Assembly: GCA_031277255.1 (NCBI GenBank)
Contig: JAITMS010000123.1
Coordinates: 1 to 64,000, forward strand
Origin: Azonexus sp.
Lineage (GTDB): Bacteria > Pseudomonadota > Gammaproteobacteria > Burkholderiales > Rhodocyclaceae
Length of the DNA: 64,000 nucleotides
Direction of reading: 5' to 3'
This document shows positions 51,663-60,346 of this stretch, piece after piece. Each line of letters begins with the position of its first letter. Positions within the stretch are counted from its first letter, which is position 1. Below the pieces are notes generated by a model. That model saw only the letters and a list, made by a program, of their open reading frames with translations. It was not told the origin of the DNA and made no database searches. A program made the position numbers and the translations under genes.

Positions 51663-53132
51663 ATGAGCACGGAAATCGAACTCAAGCTCAAGCTGGATGC
51701 GAAAAATGCCCGCAAGCTCGCGGAGCATCCGCTGCTGGCGGGTATCAAGGCCGAGCGGCTGCGTCTGTTGAACACCTATTACGACACGCCGGAACTGGCG
51801 CTGCACAAGCGTCAGGTGGCGTTGCGCTTTCGCCAGCGGGGCGGCGACTGGCTGCTGACCGTCAAATCGGCGGAACCGGCCAGCGGCGGGCTGGCCGTGC
51901 GTAGCGAGTGGGAAACTTTTGCGACGCCAGGGCGGTTTGATTTCAACCATGTCGATGCGCCTGAATTGCGGGATTTTCTCGATCAGGCCAAGCCGCGCCT
52001 GGCGGCCATTTTTACGACGGATTTCCGGCGTCATGTCTGGCGCGTGCCGTTTGGCGAATCGCTGGTCGAACTGGCGCTCGATCAAGGCGTCATTGCCAGC
52101 GGCGAGCGGCGGGAGCGCCTCTGCGAGATTGAACTGGAACTGATCGAGGGCCGCGTCGCCGATATTTTCGGTCTGGCGCGCAGCCTGCAAAAACATCTGC
52201 AACTCTATCCGGCCATCGACAGCAAGGCCGAGCGCGGTTATCGGCTGTTCGCCAACGAGACGCTGCAACCGTTCAAGACGCGGCGCACCGCGCTCAACGC
52301 CAGGATGACGCCGGTCGAGGCGTTTCGCCGCATCGCGCTCGATTGCCTCGAACATTTTCAGCGCAACGAGCCGGGTTTACAGGATGGCGGCAAGCCGGAA
52401 TTCGTCCATCAGGCGCGCGTTGCCCTGCGCCGCCTGCGCTCGGCGATCAAGCTGTTCGCGCCGGTTCTGCCGCCGGAATTCGTCCAGGCCTACAACCGCA
52501 CCTGGCGGGCCTTGGCCCGCGTTTTGGGCGACGCCCGCAACTGGGATGTGTTTCTCGCCGAAACCTTGCCGCCGCTGCACGCGCATTTTTCTGCTCACCG
52601 CGACCTCAAGCGCCTGCGCGATTGCGCCCTGCGCCGCGCCCGCCGCGCCCGCCGCGCGGTGGCCTATGTGTTGACGCTGCGCGCCTATCCGCGTCTGCTG
52701 GTCGAATTTATCGCCGCCGTGCATACGCTGAGCGACGCTTCATCCCTGTCGCTCAAGGAATTCGCCAATGAGCGCCTGGCCCGTCACGCCCGCCGCGTCC
52801 GCAAGCTGGCGGAAAAAATGACTGCGCCCGATGCGGCGGATAGCCATCCGCTGCGCATTGAATTCAAGAAGCTGCGCTACGCCACCGAATTTTTTGCTTC
52901 GCTCTTGCCCGCCAACCGCCTTGCCCCTCATCTGGCGGCGCTCAATGGCTTGCAGGATGAACTGGGGCAGATCAATGACTACGCCACGGCCCGGACGCTG
53001 CTCGACGAGGCCCTGCCCAACCGCGCCGCCAGCGCCGTGCATGGCTGGATGCTGGGTCGCCACACCTTGCTCAACGAGCGGCTGCCGGCGGCGTTGAATA
53101 ACTGGCTGGCGCTGCGACGGCTGGCGGTGTGA
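51663..53132 (+). CDS. CYTH-CHAD domain protein (putative inorganic triphosphatase)
   Basis: A 489-aa protein. The N-terminal CYTH domain (residues 1-200) has the ExExK metal/phosphate motif in EIELKLKL and the LNTYYDTPELALHKRQVALRFR strand. The C-terminal CHAD domain (215-485) is helical with conserved His in FVHQARVALRRLRSAIKLF and LRIEFKKLRYATEFF. Such proteins hydrolyse triphosphate, and CHAD binds polyphosphate. GGGAG lies 6 nt before the ATG at 51663. Confidence 0.88.
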   Translation: MSTEIELKLKLDAKNARKLAEHPLLAGIKAERLRLLNTYYDTPELALHKRQVALRFRQRGGDWLLTVKSAEPASGGLAVRSEWETFATPGRFDFNHVDAPELRDFLDQAKPRLAAIFTTDFRRHVWRVPFGESLVELALDQGVIASGERRERLCEIELELIEGRVADIFGLARSLQKHLQLYPAIDSKAERGYRLFANETLQPFKTRRTALNARMTPVEAFRRIALDCLEHFQRNEPGLQDGGKPEFVHQARVALRRLRSAIKLFAPVLPPEFVQAYNRTWRALARVLGDARNWDVFLAETLPPLHAHFSAHRDLKRLRDCALRRARRARRAVAYVLTLRAYPRLLVEFIAAVHTLSDASSLSLKEFANERLARHARRVRKLAEKMTAPDAADSHPLRIEFKKLRYATEFFASLLPANRLAPHLAALNGLQDELGQINDYATARTLLDEALPNRAASAVHGWMLGRHTLLNERLPAALNNWLALRRLAV

Positions 53133-53245
53133 GCGGATGCGTCGAATAGCGTTGCGGCCTTTTTTCCAGCCCCGGCTGGCACTATCATGGACGCCCTGTT
53201 TGAAAGCCCGCGTTTTGCGGGCCAGATATGTCATGGAGAGCCAAA

Positions 53246-54013
53246 ATGCAGATTGACAACAAGGTATTTCTCATCACCGGCGCGGGTTCCGGTCTTGGCT
53301 TGGCGGCGGCGCGGCTGCTGGTCAGCGCCGGGGCCAAGGTGGCGCTGGCCGATCTCAACCGCCCGGCGGGCGAAGCGGCGGCGAGCGAATTGGGGCCGTC
53401 GGCGCTGTTCGTCGAAACCGATGTCGCCAGCGAATCTTCCGCCACCGAGGCGGTGCGGGCGGCGGTGGCGCATTTCGGCGGCCTCAACGGGCTGGTCAAT
53501 TGCGCGGGCATCGTGCATGGCGAAAAAGTGGCGGGCAAGAACGGGCCGCATCGTCTGGAGACTTTTACAAAAGTCATCAACATCAATCTGGTCGGCACCT
53601 TCAACATGATCCGCCTGGCCGTCGACGCCATGCTCAAAAATGAAGCGGACGCGGGCGGCGAGCGGGGCGTCATCATCAATACCGCGTCGGTCGCCGCCTT
53701 TGAAGGCCAGTTCGGGCAGACGGCCTATTCGGCGTCAAAGGGCGGCATCGTGGCGATGACCCTGCCGGTGGCGCGGGAACTGGCGGCGAGCGGCATCCGT
53801 TGCCTGACCATCGCGCCGGGCATCATGGAAACGCCGATGCTGCTTGGCATGGCGCCGGAAGTGCAGGCGGCGCTGAACAACATGGTGCCCTTCCCGACGC
53901 GCATGGGCAAACCCGCCGAATTTGCCGCGCTGGTTCGCCACATCATCGAAAACGCCTACCTCAACGGCGAGGTCATCCGCCTCGACGGGGCGATCCGCAT
54001 GAGCGCCAAATAA
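53246..54013 (+). CDS. SDR-family 3-hydroxyacyl-CoA dehydrogenase-like protein
   Basis: A 255-aa SDR resembling the 17-beta-HSD10/type-2 3-hydroxyacyl-CoA dehydrogenases. The cofactor motif GAGSGLGLAA, catalytic Ser region NTASVAAFEGQ and YSASK are intact, in contrast to the degenerate SDR of the meta operon. The substrate is not certain. GGAG at 53234-53237 supports the ATG at 53246. Confidence 0.87.
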   Translation: MQIDNKVFLITGAGSGLGLAAARLLVSAGAKVALADLNRPAGEAAASELGPSALFVETDVASESSATEAVRAAVAHFGGLNGLVNCAGIVHGEKVAGKNGPHRLETFTKVININLVGTFNMIRLAVDAMLKNEADAGGERGVIINTASVAAFEGQFGQTAYSASKGGIVAMTLPVARELAASGIRCLTIAPGIMETPMLLGMAPEVQAALNNMVPFPTRMGKPAEFAALVRHIIENAYLNGEVIRLDGAIRMSAK

Positions 54014-54042
54014 ACTATACTGCGCTCCCGTTTCCGACCCAG

Positions 54043-54064
54043 AAGGCGCTTCGGCGCCTTTTTC
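54043..54064 (+). terminator. Hairpin terminator just before ccoI
   Basis: The perfect stem AAGGCGC / GCGCCTT with a TTCG tetraloop runs into TTTC. It ends 7 nt before the ccoI start codon. It may end the SDR transcript or lie in the ccoI leader, since a TATACT box occurs upstream at 54016-54021. Confidence 0.75.
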
Positions 54065-54070
54065 ATTTGC

Positions 54071-56506
54071 ATGTCTGACTGCTCCTGTTATCACTGCGGC
54101 CTGCCGGTGCCGGAGACTGTCGATCTGGTCGTAGACATCGGCGGCCAGCGCCGCGCCATGTGCTGCTACGGCTGTCAGGAAGTGGCGCGGGCCATCGTCG
54201 ATAACGGTCTGGAAGATTATTACCGCAGCCGCGACGCGCTGCCGGAATCGCCGCGCGAAGCGCTGCCGCCGATCCTTGAGCAACTGGCCCTGTTCGACCA
54301 CGCCGATTTTCAAAAGAGCTTCGTCAAGGAACTCGACGCAGGCGAGCGCGAAGCCTCGCTGCTGCTCGAAGGCATCACCTGTTCCGCCTGCATCTGGCTG
54401 AACGAGCGGCATCTCGGCAAACTGGCCGGGGTCACGGCGGTCGACATCAATTACGCCACCCGGCGCGCCCGGGTGCGCTGGGATACGTCGCGGATCAAGC
54501 TCTCCGACATTCTGGCCGCCATTGCCGCCATCGGCTACCGCGCCTACCCCTACGACGCTGCCAAAAACGAGGAATTGTCCCGGAAGGAGCGGCGCGACGC
54601 GCTGTGGCGTCTGTGGGTCGCCGGTTTCGGCATGATGCAGGTGATGATGTACGCCTATCCGGTATATATCGCTGGCGGCGACATGACGGCCGACATCGAA
54701 AGCCTGATGCGCTGGGCCAGCCTGGTGCTGACCCTGCCGGTGGTGTTTTATTCGGCGGCGCCTTTTTTCCGCAACGCCTGGCGCGATTTGAAGCTGCGCC
54801 ATCTCGGCATGGACGTACCGGTCGCCCTGGGCGTCGGCTCGGCCTTCGTCGCCAGTCTCTGGGCGACGTTGGCGCAGCAGGGCGAGGTGTATTTCGATTC
54901 GGTGACGATGTTCGTTTTTTTCCTCCTCGGCGGCCGCTATCTGGAAATGACGGCGCGCCAGAAAGCGCTTGGCGTGACCGAGGCGCTGGCCAAGCTGCGG
55001 CCGGCTTTCGCCCAGAAACTGCCGAATTTCCCCGGCGACCGCACCGCCGAACAACGGGTGGTCGCCGATTTGCAGCCCGGCGATTATGTTCTGGTGCGCC
55101 CCGGCGACATCATTCCCGCCGATGGCCGGGTCGTCGAGGGTCAGAGTTCCGCCGACGAATCGCTGCTCACCGGCGAGAGCAGGCTGGTGGCGAAAGCGCC
55201 GGGCGCTGCCGTGACCGGCGGCTCGATCAATGCCGAAAGCCCGCTGGTCGTGCAAGTCGAGCAGGTCGGCGAAGGGACTCGCCTGTCGGCCATCGTCAGC
55301 CTGATGGAGCGGGCGGCGCTGGAAAAACCGCGCATCGTTGAAATGGCCGACCGTATCGCCATGTACTTTGTCGCGGCGCTGCTGGCGGTTGCCGCGCTGG
55401 TCGCCATCGGCTGGTATTGGGTCGATCCGGGCAAAGCCCTGTGGATTACCGTGTCGGTGCTGGTCGTCACCTGTCCCTGCGCCCTCTCGCTGGCGACGCC
55501 GGTGGCCCTGACCGTGGCGGCGGGCGCTCTCGCCCGCGATGGTTTGCTGGTGACGCGCGGCCACGCCATCGAAATCCTGGCGCGGGCCACGCATTTTGTT
55601 TTCGACAAGACGGGAACGCTGACCAGCGGGCGGATGCGCCTTGTCGCCGCCGAAACCTTCGGCCATTTGTCGCCGGATCAGGCGCTGGCCGTGGCTGCCG
55701 CGCTGGAGCGCAATTCCGAACACCCGGTGGCGACCGCCCTCTGCCACGCCGCAGGCGAGGATGTTGCCGATGCCGCCGAAGCGCGGGCCGAACCGGGACA
55801 GGGTATTGAAGCCAGCGTCAATGGCCGACGCTATCGCATTGGCCGCCCGGATTACGTTCTCGCCGCTGCCGGGACGCCGCCGCCACGGCTGGCCGAATGG
55901 CTGGACAGCGGCGACACCCTCATTGCCCTGGGCGATGAAACGGGTTGTCAGGCGCTGTTCCGCATCGGCGACGAAATCCGGCCCGAGGCGGCGAGCCTGA
56001 TTGCCGATCTGCGCCGGGCCGGGCGTCAGGTGGTTCTGCTGACCGGCGACGCCAGCGCCGTCGCTCGCCGGGTGGCCGGGCAATTGGGCATCGACGATGT
56101 GCGCGCCAGCGCCACGCCACAAGGCAAGCACGACGCCGTGACCGCCTTGCAGGCATCCGGCGCGGTGGTGGCGATGGTCGGCGACGGCGTCAACGACGCC
56201 CCGGTGCTGGCCCAGGCGCAGGTTTCGGTGGCGATGGGCGGCGGCGCGCAACTGGCCCGGACGCAAGCCGATTTTGTTCTGCTCTCGGAAGACCTGGAGC
56301 ATCTCCGCCGTGGTTTCTCGCGGGCCTTGAAAACGCTGACGGTGATCCGCCAGAATCTGTGGTGGTCGTTCGCTTACAATTTCGTCGCGCTGCCGCTCGC
56401 CATTGCCGGTTACGTCACGCCGTGGATGGCCGGTATCGGCATGTCGGCCAGTTCGCTGCTGGTCGTTCTCAATTCCCTGCGCATTGCCCGCCTGGAGGAT
56501 GCCTGA
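54071..56506 (+). CDS. ccoI: Copper-exporting P-type ATPase for cbb3 oxidase (CcoI/FixI)
   Basis: An 811-aa P1B-ATPase. The Cys-rich N-terminus (CSCYHCGLPVP, MCCYGCQEVA) and heavy-metal motif ITCSACIW are followed by membrane segments including the copper-binding TCPCALS. The phosphorylation site DKTGTLTSG and hinge GDGVNDAPVL are intact. It supplies copper for assembly of the cbb3 oxidase encoded downstream. No ribosome site is visible before the ATG. Confidence 0.94.
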   Translation: MSDCSCYHCGLPVPETVDLVVDIGGQRRAMCCYGCQEVARAIVDNGLEDYYRSRDALPESPREALPPILEQLALFDHADFQKSFVKELDAGEREASLLLEGITCSACIWLNERHLGKLAGVTAVDINYATRRARVRWDTSRIKLSDILAAIAAIGYRAYPYDAAKNEELSRKERRDALWRLWVAGFGMMQVMMYAYPVYIAGGDMTADIESLMRWASLVLTLPVVFYSAAPFFRNAWRDLKLRHLGMDVPVALGVGSAFVASLWATLAQQGEVYFDSVTMFVFFLLGGRYLEMTARQKALGVTEALAKLRPAFAQKLPNFPGDRTAEQRVVADLQPGDYVLVRPGDIIPADGRVVEGQSSADESLLTGESRLVAKAPGAAVTGGSINAESPLVVQVEQVGEGTRLSAIVSLMERAALEKPRIVEMADRIAMYFVAALLAVAALVAIGWYWVDPGKALWITVSVLVVTCPCALSLATPVALTVAAGALARDGLLVTRGHAIEILARATHFVFDKTGTLTSGRMRLVAAETFGHLSPDQALAVAAALERNSEHPVATALCHAAGEDVADAAEARAEPGQGIEASVNGRRYRIGRPDYVLAAAGTPPPRLAEWLDSGDTLIALGDETGCQALFRIGDEIRPEAASLIADLRRAGRQVVLLTGDASAVARRVAGQLGIDDVRASATPQGKHDAVTALQASGAVVAMVGDGVNDAPVLAQAQVSVAMGGGAQLARTQADFVLLSEDLEHLRRGFSRALKTLTVIRQNLWWSFAYNFVALPLAIAGYVTPWMAGIGMSASSLLVVLNSLRIARLEDA

Positions 56507-56697
56507 TGGAAAGCGTGTATCTGTTGATCCCGATCTCGGTCTTGCTGGTCTTCGGCATTGCCGGCGCCTTCTGGTGGTCGGTGCGCAGCGGCCAGTTCGA
56601 CGATCTCGAAGGGCCGGGCTTTCGCGTCCTGATGGATGACGATGAGGCGCCGCCGCAAAACGACAATCCGGTTGATGACAAATCGATCAAGGGTTGA
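56506..56697 (+). CDS. ccoS: cbb3 oxidase maturation protein CcoS
   Basis: A 63-aa single-span membrane protein: ESVYLLIPISVLLVFGIAGAFWWSVRSGQFDDLEGPG is the CcoS family pattern. It is needed for cofactor insertion into the cbb3 oxidase. Its start overlaps the ccoI stop by 1 nt. Confidence 0.93.
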   Translation: MESVYLLIPISVLLVFGIAGAFWWSVRSGQFDDLEGPGFRVLMDDDEAPPQNDNPVDDKSIKG

Positions 56698-56781
56698 CTT
56701 ATGTCAACCCTGCCCCGCAATTGATCTGGCATGATGAACGGGTGTGAAGATGTTTTTCACGACTGTTCTCTGTTGGGGTTG

Positions 56782-56808
56782 GGGTGCGTTGCGACGCACC
56801 CTTTTTTT
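56782..56808 (+). terminator. Rho-independent terminator of ccoIS
   Basis: A perfect 8-bp stem GGGTGCGT / ACGCACCC with a TGCG loop is followed by seven T's. It separates ccoIS from the ccoNOP promoter in a 341-bp gap (56698-57038) that otherwise holds only the FNR box and leader of ccoN. Confidence 0.9.
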
Positions 56809-56929
56809 GCCCGCGCCGTTCCAGTTTATGACGAACAGGCCGTCGGAGCAGGCTGCCGCGCGTTCGGCCATCCGCCTGTCCCCTGATCGTTACAACTTTT
56901 GAACTAATTGCGACTAGATAATCTGTAGG

Positions 56930-56965
56930 TTGATCTAGATCAAAACGAGTCGGCTGGTCTAGAAT
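56930..56965 (+). promoter_or_regulatory. FNR/ANR box and -10 element of ccoNOP
   Basis: TTGATCTAGATCAA (56930-56943) is a perfect FNR-type palindrome (TTGAT-N4-ATCAA). A -10 box TAGAAT lies at 56960-56965. The arrangement fits activation by an FNR/ANR regulator at low oxygen, as known for cbb3 oxidase genes. Confidence 0.88.
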
Positions 56966-57038
56966 ACCATCTCCTCCTATGCGCCGCCTTGGCTTCGAGG
57001 GGGGCATTCAGTCTTTTTAATTCACGAGAGGTGGGTTC

Positions 57039-58478
57039 ATGTCTGGAACGCAAACCACATATAACGATAAGGTCGTGCGGCAATTCGCCGTGATGACCGT
57101 CATCTGGGGCATCGTTGGCATGCTGGTCGGTGTCATCGCTGCTGCCCAACTGGTCTGGCCGGATGCGCTGAATATCGGCTTCCTGCACTTTGGCCGGTTG
57201 CGCCCGCTGCATACCAACGCGGTTATTTTTGCGTTTGGTGGCTGCGCCTTGTTCGCAACGTCTTACTGGTGCGTTCAGCGTACCGGTCATACCCGTCTCT
57301 GGGGCGGGCCGTTGATTCCCTTCACCTTCTGGGGCTGGCAAATCGTTATTCTGCTCGCCGCCATTTCGCTGCCGCTGGGTTTCACCACCGGCAAGGAGTA
57401 CGCCGAGCTGGAGTGGCCGATCGACATCCTGATCACCCTGGTCTGGGTTTCGTATGGTCTGGTCTTCTTCGGCACCATCGCCAAGCGTACCGTCTCCCAT
57501 ATCTACGTCGCCAACTGGTTCTTTGGCTCGATGATTATCGCCGTTGCCCTGCTGCATCTGGTCAATAGCGCCGAGGTGCCGGTTACCTGGAATGCCCTGA
57601 ATCCCCGCTCCATCTCGGCCTATGCCGGCGTGCAGGACGCGATGATCCAGTGGTGGTACGGGCACAACGCCGTCGGCTTCTTCCTGACTGCCGGCTTCCT
57701 TGGCATGATGTACTACTTCGTGCCGAAGCAGGCGGGCCGCCCGGTTTATTCCTACCGGCTGTCCGTGGTGCACTTCTGGGCCTTGATCTTCACCTACATG
57801 TGGGCTGGCCCGCACCACCTGCACTACACGGCGCTGCCGGACTGGACCCAGTCGGTCGGCATGATCTTCTCGCTGATTCTGCTGGCGCCTTCGTGGGGCG
57901 GCATGATCAACGGCATCATGACCCTGTCGGGCGCCTGGCACAAACTGCGTGACGATCCGATCCTCAAGTTCCTGATCACCTCGCTGTCCTTCTATGGCAT
58001 GTCCACCTTCGAAGGCCCGATGATGTCGATCAAGACCGTTAATGCCCTGTCGCACTACACCGACTGGACAGTCGGCCACGTGCACTCCGGCGCGCTTGGC
58101 TGGGTGGCGATGGTGTCGATCGGCTCGATCTACTACCTGCTGCCGCGCGTCTTCGGCAAGAAAGAAATGTATAGCACCGCCCTCGTCACGACCCACTTCT
58201 GGGTGGCGACCATCGGCACCGTTCTGTACATCGCCTCGACGTGGATTTCCGGCGTCATGCAGGGCCTGATGTGGCGCGCGGTCAATCCCGATGGCACCCT
58301 GGCTTACAGCTTCGTCGAGTCGGTCAAAGGCTCCCGTCTGTTCTGGGAGATCCGCTGGCTGGGCGGCACCTTGTTCCTGCTGGGCATGGTCATCATGGCT
58401 TACAACATGTTCAAGACGATGGCTGGCGGCAACACCAAGGATGCGCCGGTGATTGCTCCGGCTGCTCATCACGCCTGA
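57039..58478 (+). CDS. ccoN: cbb3-type cytochrome c oxidase subunit I
   Basis: A 479-aa, 12-segment haem-copper oxidase subunit. The haem and Cu(B) His ligands occur in [37 protein letters not shown] and [17 protein letters not shown]. It reduces oxygen with high affinity at the inner membrane. Its leader carries the FNR-controlled promoter. Confidence 0.96.
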   Translation: MSGTQTTYNDKVVRQFAVMTVIWGIVGMLVGVIAAAQLVWPDALNIGFLHFGRLRPLHTNAVIFAFGGCALFATSYWCVQRTGHTRLWGGPLIPFTFWGWQIVILLAAISLPLGFTTGKEYAELEWPIDILITLVWVSYGLVFFGTIAKRTVSHIYVANWFFGSMIIAVALLHLVNSAEVPVTWNALNPRSISAYAGVQDAMIQWWYGHNAVGFFLTAGFLGMMYYFVPKQAGRPVYSYRLSVVHFWALIFTYMWAGPHHLHYTALPDWTQSVGMIFSLILLAPSWGGMINGIMTLSGAWHKLRDDPILKFLITSLSFYGMSTFEGPMMSIKTVNALSHYTDWTVGHVHSGALGWVAMVSIGSIYYLLPRVFGKKEMYSTALVTTHFWVATIGTVLYIASTWISGVMQGLMWRAVNPDGTLAYSFVESVKGSRLFWEIRWLGGTLFLLGMVIMAYNMFKTMAGGNTKDAPVIAPAAHHA

Positions 58479-58495
58479 TTTGGGAGATTGCAATA

Positions 58496-59131
58496 ATGAT
58501 CAAGCACGATCAAATCGAGAAGAACGTGGGCCTGTTGTTCATCCTCACGTTGTTCGTAGTCCTGTGGGGCGGCCTGTTGGAAATTGTCCCGCTCTTTTTC
58601 CAGAAATCGACAACGACGCCGGTTGATGGGGTCAAACCCTATACCGCCGAACAGTTGGCTGGCCGTGAGGTTTACATCCGCGAAGGCTGCTACAACTGCC
58701 ACTCGCAGATGATCCGCCCGTTCCGCGCGGAAACCGAGCGTTACGGTCACTACTCGGTGGCTGGTGAGTATGTTTACGATCACCCCTTCCAGTGGGGTTC
58801 GAAGCGTACCGGCCCTGATCTGCACCGCGTCGGTGGTCGTTATTCCGACGAGTGGCAGCGCGCTCACCTGATGAATCCGCGTGATGTGGTGCCGGAGTCG
58901 AATATGCCCGCTTTCGCCTTCCTGGCGAATACCAAGGCCAAGACCTCGGTGGCTGCCGATATTGAAGCCAAGATGGGCCTCATGCGCAGCTATGCCAACA
59001 TTCGCGGCCTGCCGACCTACTCCGACGACGAGATCAGGGGAGCCAAGGCCGCGATCGGTGACATGACCGAGATGGATGTCCTGATTGCCTACCTGCAAGG
59101 CTTGGGTACGGCGCTGGGCACGATGAAGTAA
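58496..59131 (+). CDS. ccoO: cbb3 oxidase monohaem cytochrome c subunit II
   Basis: A 211-aa membrane-anchored cytochrome. One N-terminal span ([20 protein letters not shown]) is followed by the haem motif CYNCHSQ and an axial Met region (PESNMPAF). It relays electrons from CcoP to CcoN. The ATG at 58496 follows GGGAG. Confidence 0.95.
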   Translation: MIKHDQIEKNVGLLFILTLFVVLWGGLLEIVPLFFQKSTTTPVDGVKPYTAEQLAGREVYIREGCYNCHSQMIRPFRAETERYGHYSVAGEYVYDHPFQWGSKRTGPDLHRVGGRYSDEWQRAHLMNPRDVVPESNMPAFAFLANTKAKTSVAADIEAKMGLMRSYANIRGLPTYSDDEIRGAKAAIGDMTEMDVLIAYLQGLGTALGTMK

Positions 59132-59167
59132 ACAGGCAATGGGCATCGGTTCTCCGCGTTTTCTCTC

Positions 59168-59189
59168 CCCCATCGCTCCGGCGATGGGC
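59168..59189 (+). other. Hairpin in the ccoO-ccoP gap, where ccoQ would be expected
   Basis: CCCATCGC-TCCG-GCGATGGG forms an 8-bp stem with no T-run. The 180-bp gap contains no membrane-type frame resembling CcoQ. The hairpin may set relative mRNA stability between ccoNO and ccoP. Confidence 0.6.
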
Positions 59190-59311
59190 GGGAGTGACGA
59201 CAGAAGCGGCAAGAGGCGCTTGCAAAAAGTGGCGACTCTGTTGCTGGCGGAGCGCGATGAACAGGATGCGATGGTTGGTACATCGCGGTTGCGCTGATAA
59301 AAGGAAAGCAA

Positions 59312-60217
59312 ATGAGCGATTTCGTTAATGAGTTTTGGAACATGTACGTCATTGTGATCGTCCTGGTCAGTATTCTGGCCTGCGCGATTCTTCTGCTCGT
59401 ACAGGGCAAGGCGACCTTCACGCCGGGCAAGACCATGGGTCACGTCTGGGATGAAACCCTTGAGGAATACAACAACCCGATGCCCAAGTGGTGGAGCTGG
59501 ATGTTCATCATCACCGTGGTCTTTGCGCTGGGTTATCTGGTGTTGTTCCCCGGTCTGGGCAGCTTCCCAGGGGTCTTGAAATGGACTTCGGCCAAGGAGC
59601 ACGCCAAGGAAGTCAAAGAAATGGACGCCGTTTTCAACAAGACGGTCGGGCCTTATCTGACGATGGACATTCCGGCGCTGGCTGCGGACAAGAAGGCCAT
59701 GGAAATCGGCAAGCGTTTGTTCCTGACCTACTGCATGCAGTGCCACGGCGCCAATGGCAGCGGAGCCAAGGGTTTCCCCAATCTGACCAATGACGACTGG
59801 CAGTTTGGCGGCACGCCTGAGAAAATCAAGGAAACCATTTCTCAAGGCCGCATGGGCATTATGACCGCGCATGATGCGCTGGGCGCTGAAACCATCAAGG
59901 ATCTGGCCAACTATGTCCGCTCGCTGTCCAGCCAATCGGGCGTTGATACCGCCCGAGTCGAACGCGGCAAGGAAGCCTTCATGAACAACGATTGCGTCAC
60001 CTGTCATACCCCCGAAGCAACGGGTAATCAGGATCTCGGCGCGCCGAATCTGACGGATAACATTTGGTTGTACGATTCTTCCGAGAAAACCGTGATCGAA
60101 ACCATCACCAAGGGTCGGCAAAACAAGATGCCGGCGTGGCAGGACTTCCTCGGCGACGCCAAGATTCATCTCTTGACGGCCTATGTGTACAGTCTGAGCC
60201 ATCACGGCGCCCAGTAA
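59312..60217 (+). CDS. ccoP: cbb3 oxidase dihaem cytochrome c subunit III
   Basis: A 301-aa protein with two N-terminal membrane spans (MYVIVIVLVSILACAILLLV and WMFIITVVFALGYLVLFPG) and two haem c motifs, CMQCHGANG and CVTCHTPEA. It accepts electrons from soluble cytochromes. AAAGGA lies before the ATG. Confidence 0.95.
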   Translation: MSDFVNEFWNMYVIVIVLVSILACAILLLVQGKATFTPGKTMGHVWDETLEEYNNPMPKWWSWMFIITVVFALGYLVLFPGLGSFPGVLKWTSAKEHAKEVKEMDAVFNKTVGPYLTMDIPALAADKKAMEIGKRLFLTYCMQCHGANGSGAKGFPNLTNDDWQFGGTPEKIKETISQGRMGIMTAHDALGAETIKDLANYVRSLSSQSGVDTARVERGKEAFMNNDCVTCHTPEATGNQDLGAPNLTDNIWLYDSSEKTVIETITKGRQNKMPAWQDFLGDAKIHLLTAYVYSLSHHGAQ

Positions 60218-60229
60218 GCTCCTTGGCAG

Positions 60230-60265
60230 GCGGGGCGGCGAAAACCGCCCCGCTGTCATTTTTGG
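60230..60265 (+). terminator. Hairpin terminator after ccoP
   Basis: A perfect 9-bp stem GCGGGGCGG / CCGCCCCGC (60230-60238, 60245-60253) with a CGAAAA loop is followed 6 nt later by TTTTT. Confidence 0.7.
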
Positions 60266-60266
60266 C

Positions 60267-60280
60267 TGATCTCTATCAAA
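60267..60280 (+). promoter_or_regulatory. FNR-like box upstream of ccoG
   Basis: CTGATCTCTATCAA differs from the TTGAT-N4-ATCAA consensus at one position. It lies 67 bp before the ccoG start, after the ccoP hairpin, so ccoG-fixH may have their own oxygen-responsive promoter. Confidence 0.65.
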
Positions 60281-60346
60281 ATCGCGTTGGGCCGCTCCGC
60301 TTTTTACGGGAGGGCCAAGCGCCATTTTGATACGGATAAGGACACC

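Noticed and set aside
59139..59297. A 52-codon + strand frame between ccoO and ccoP, considered as ccoQ
   Set aside because: No membrane span, no ribosome site and no resemblance to CcoQ.
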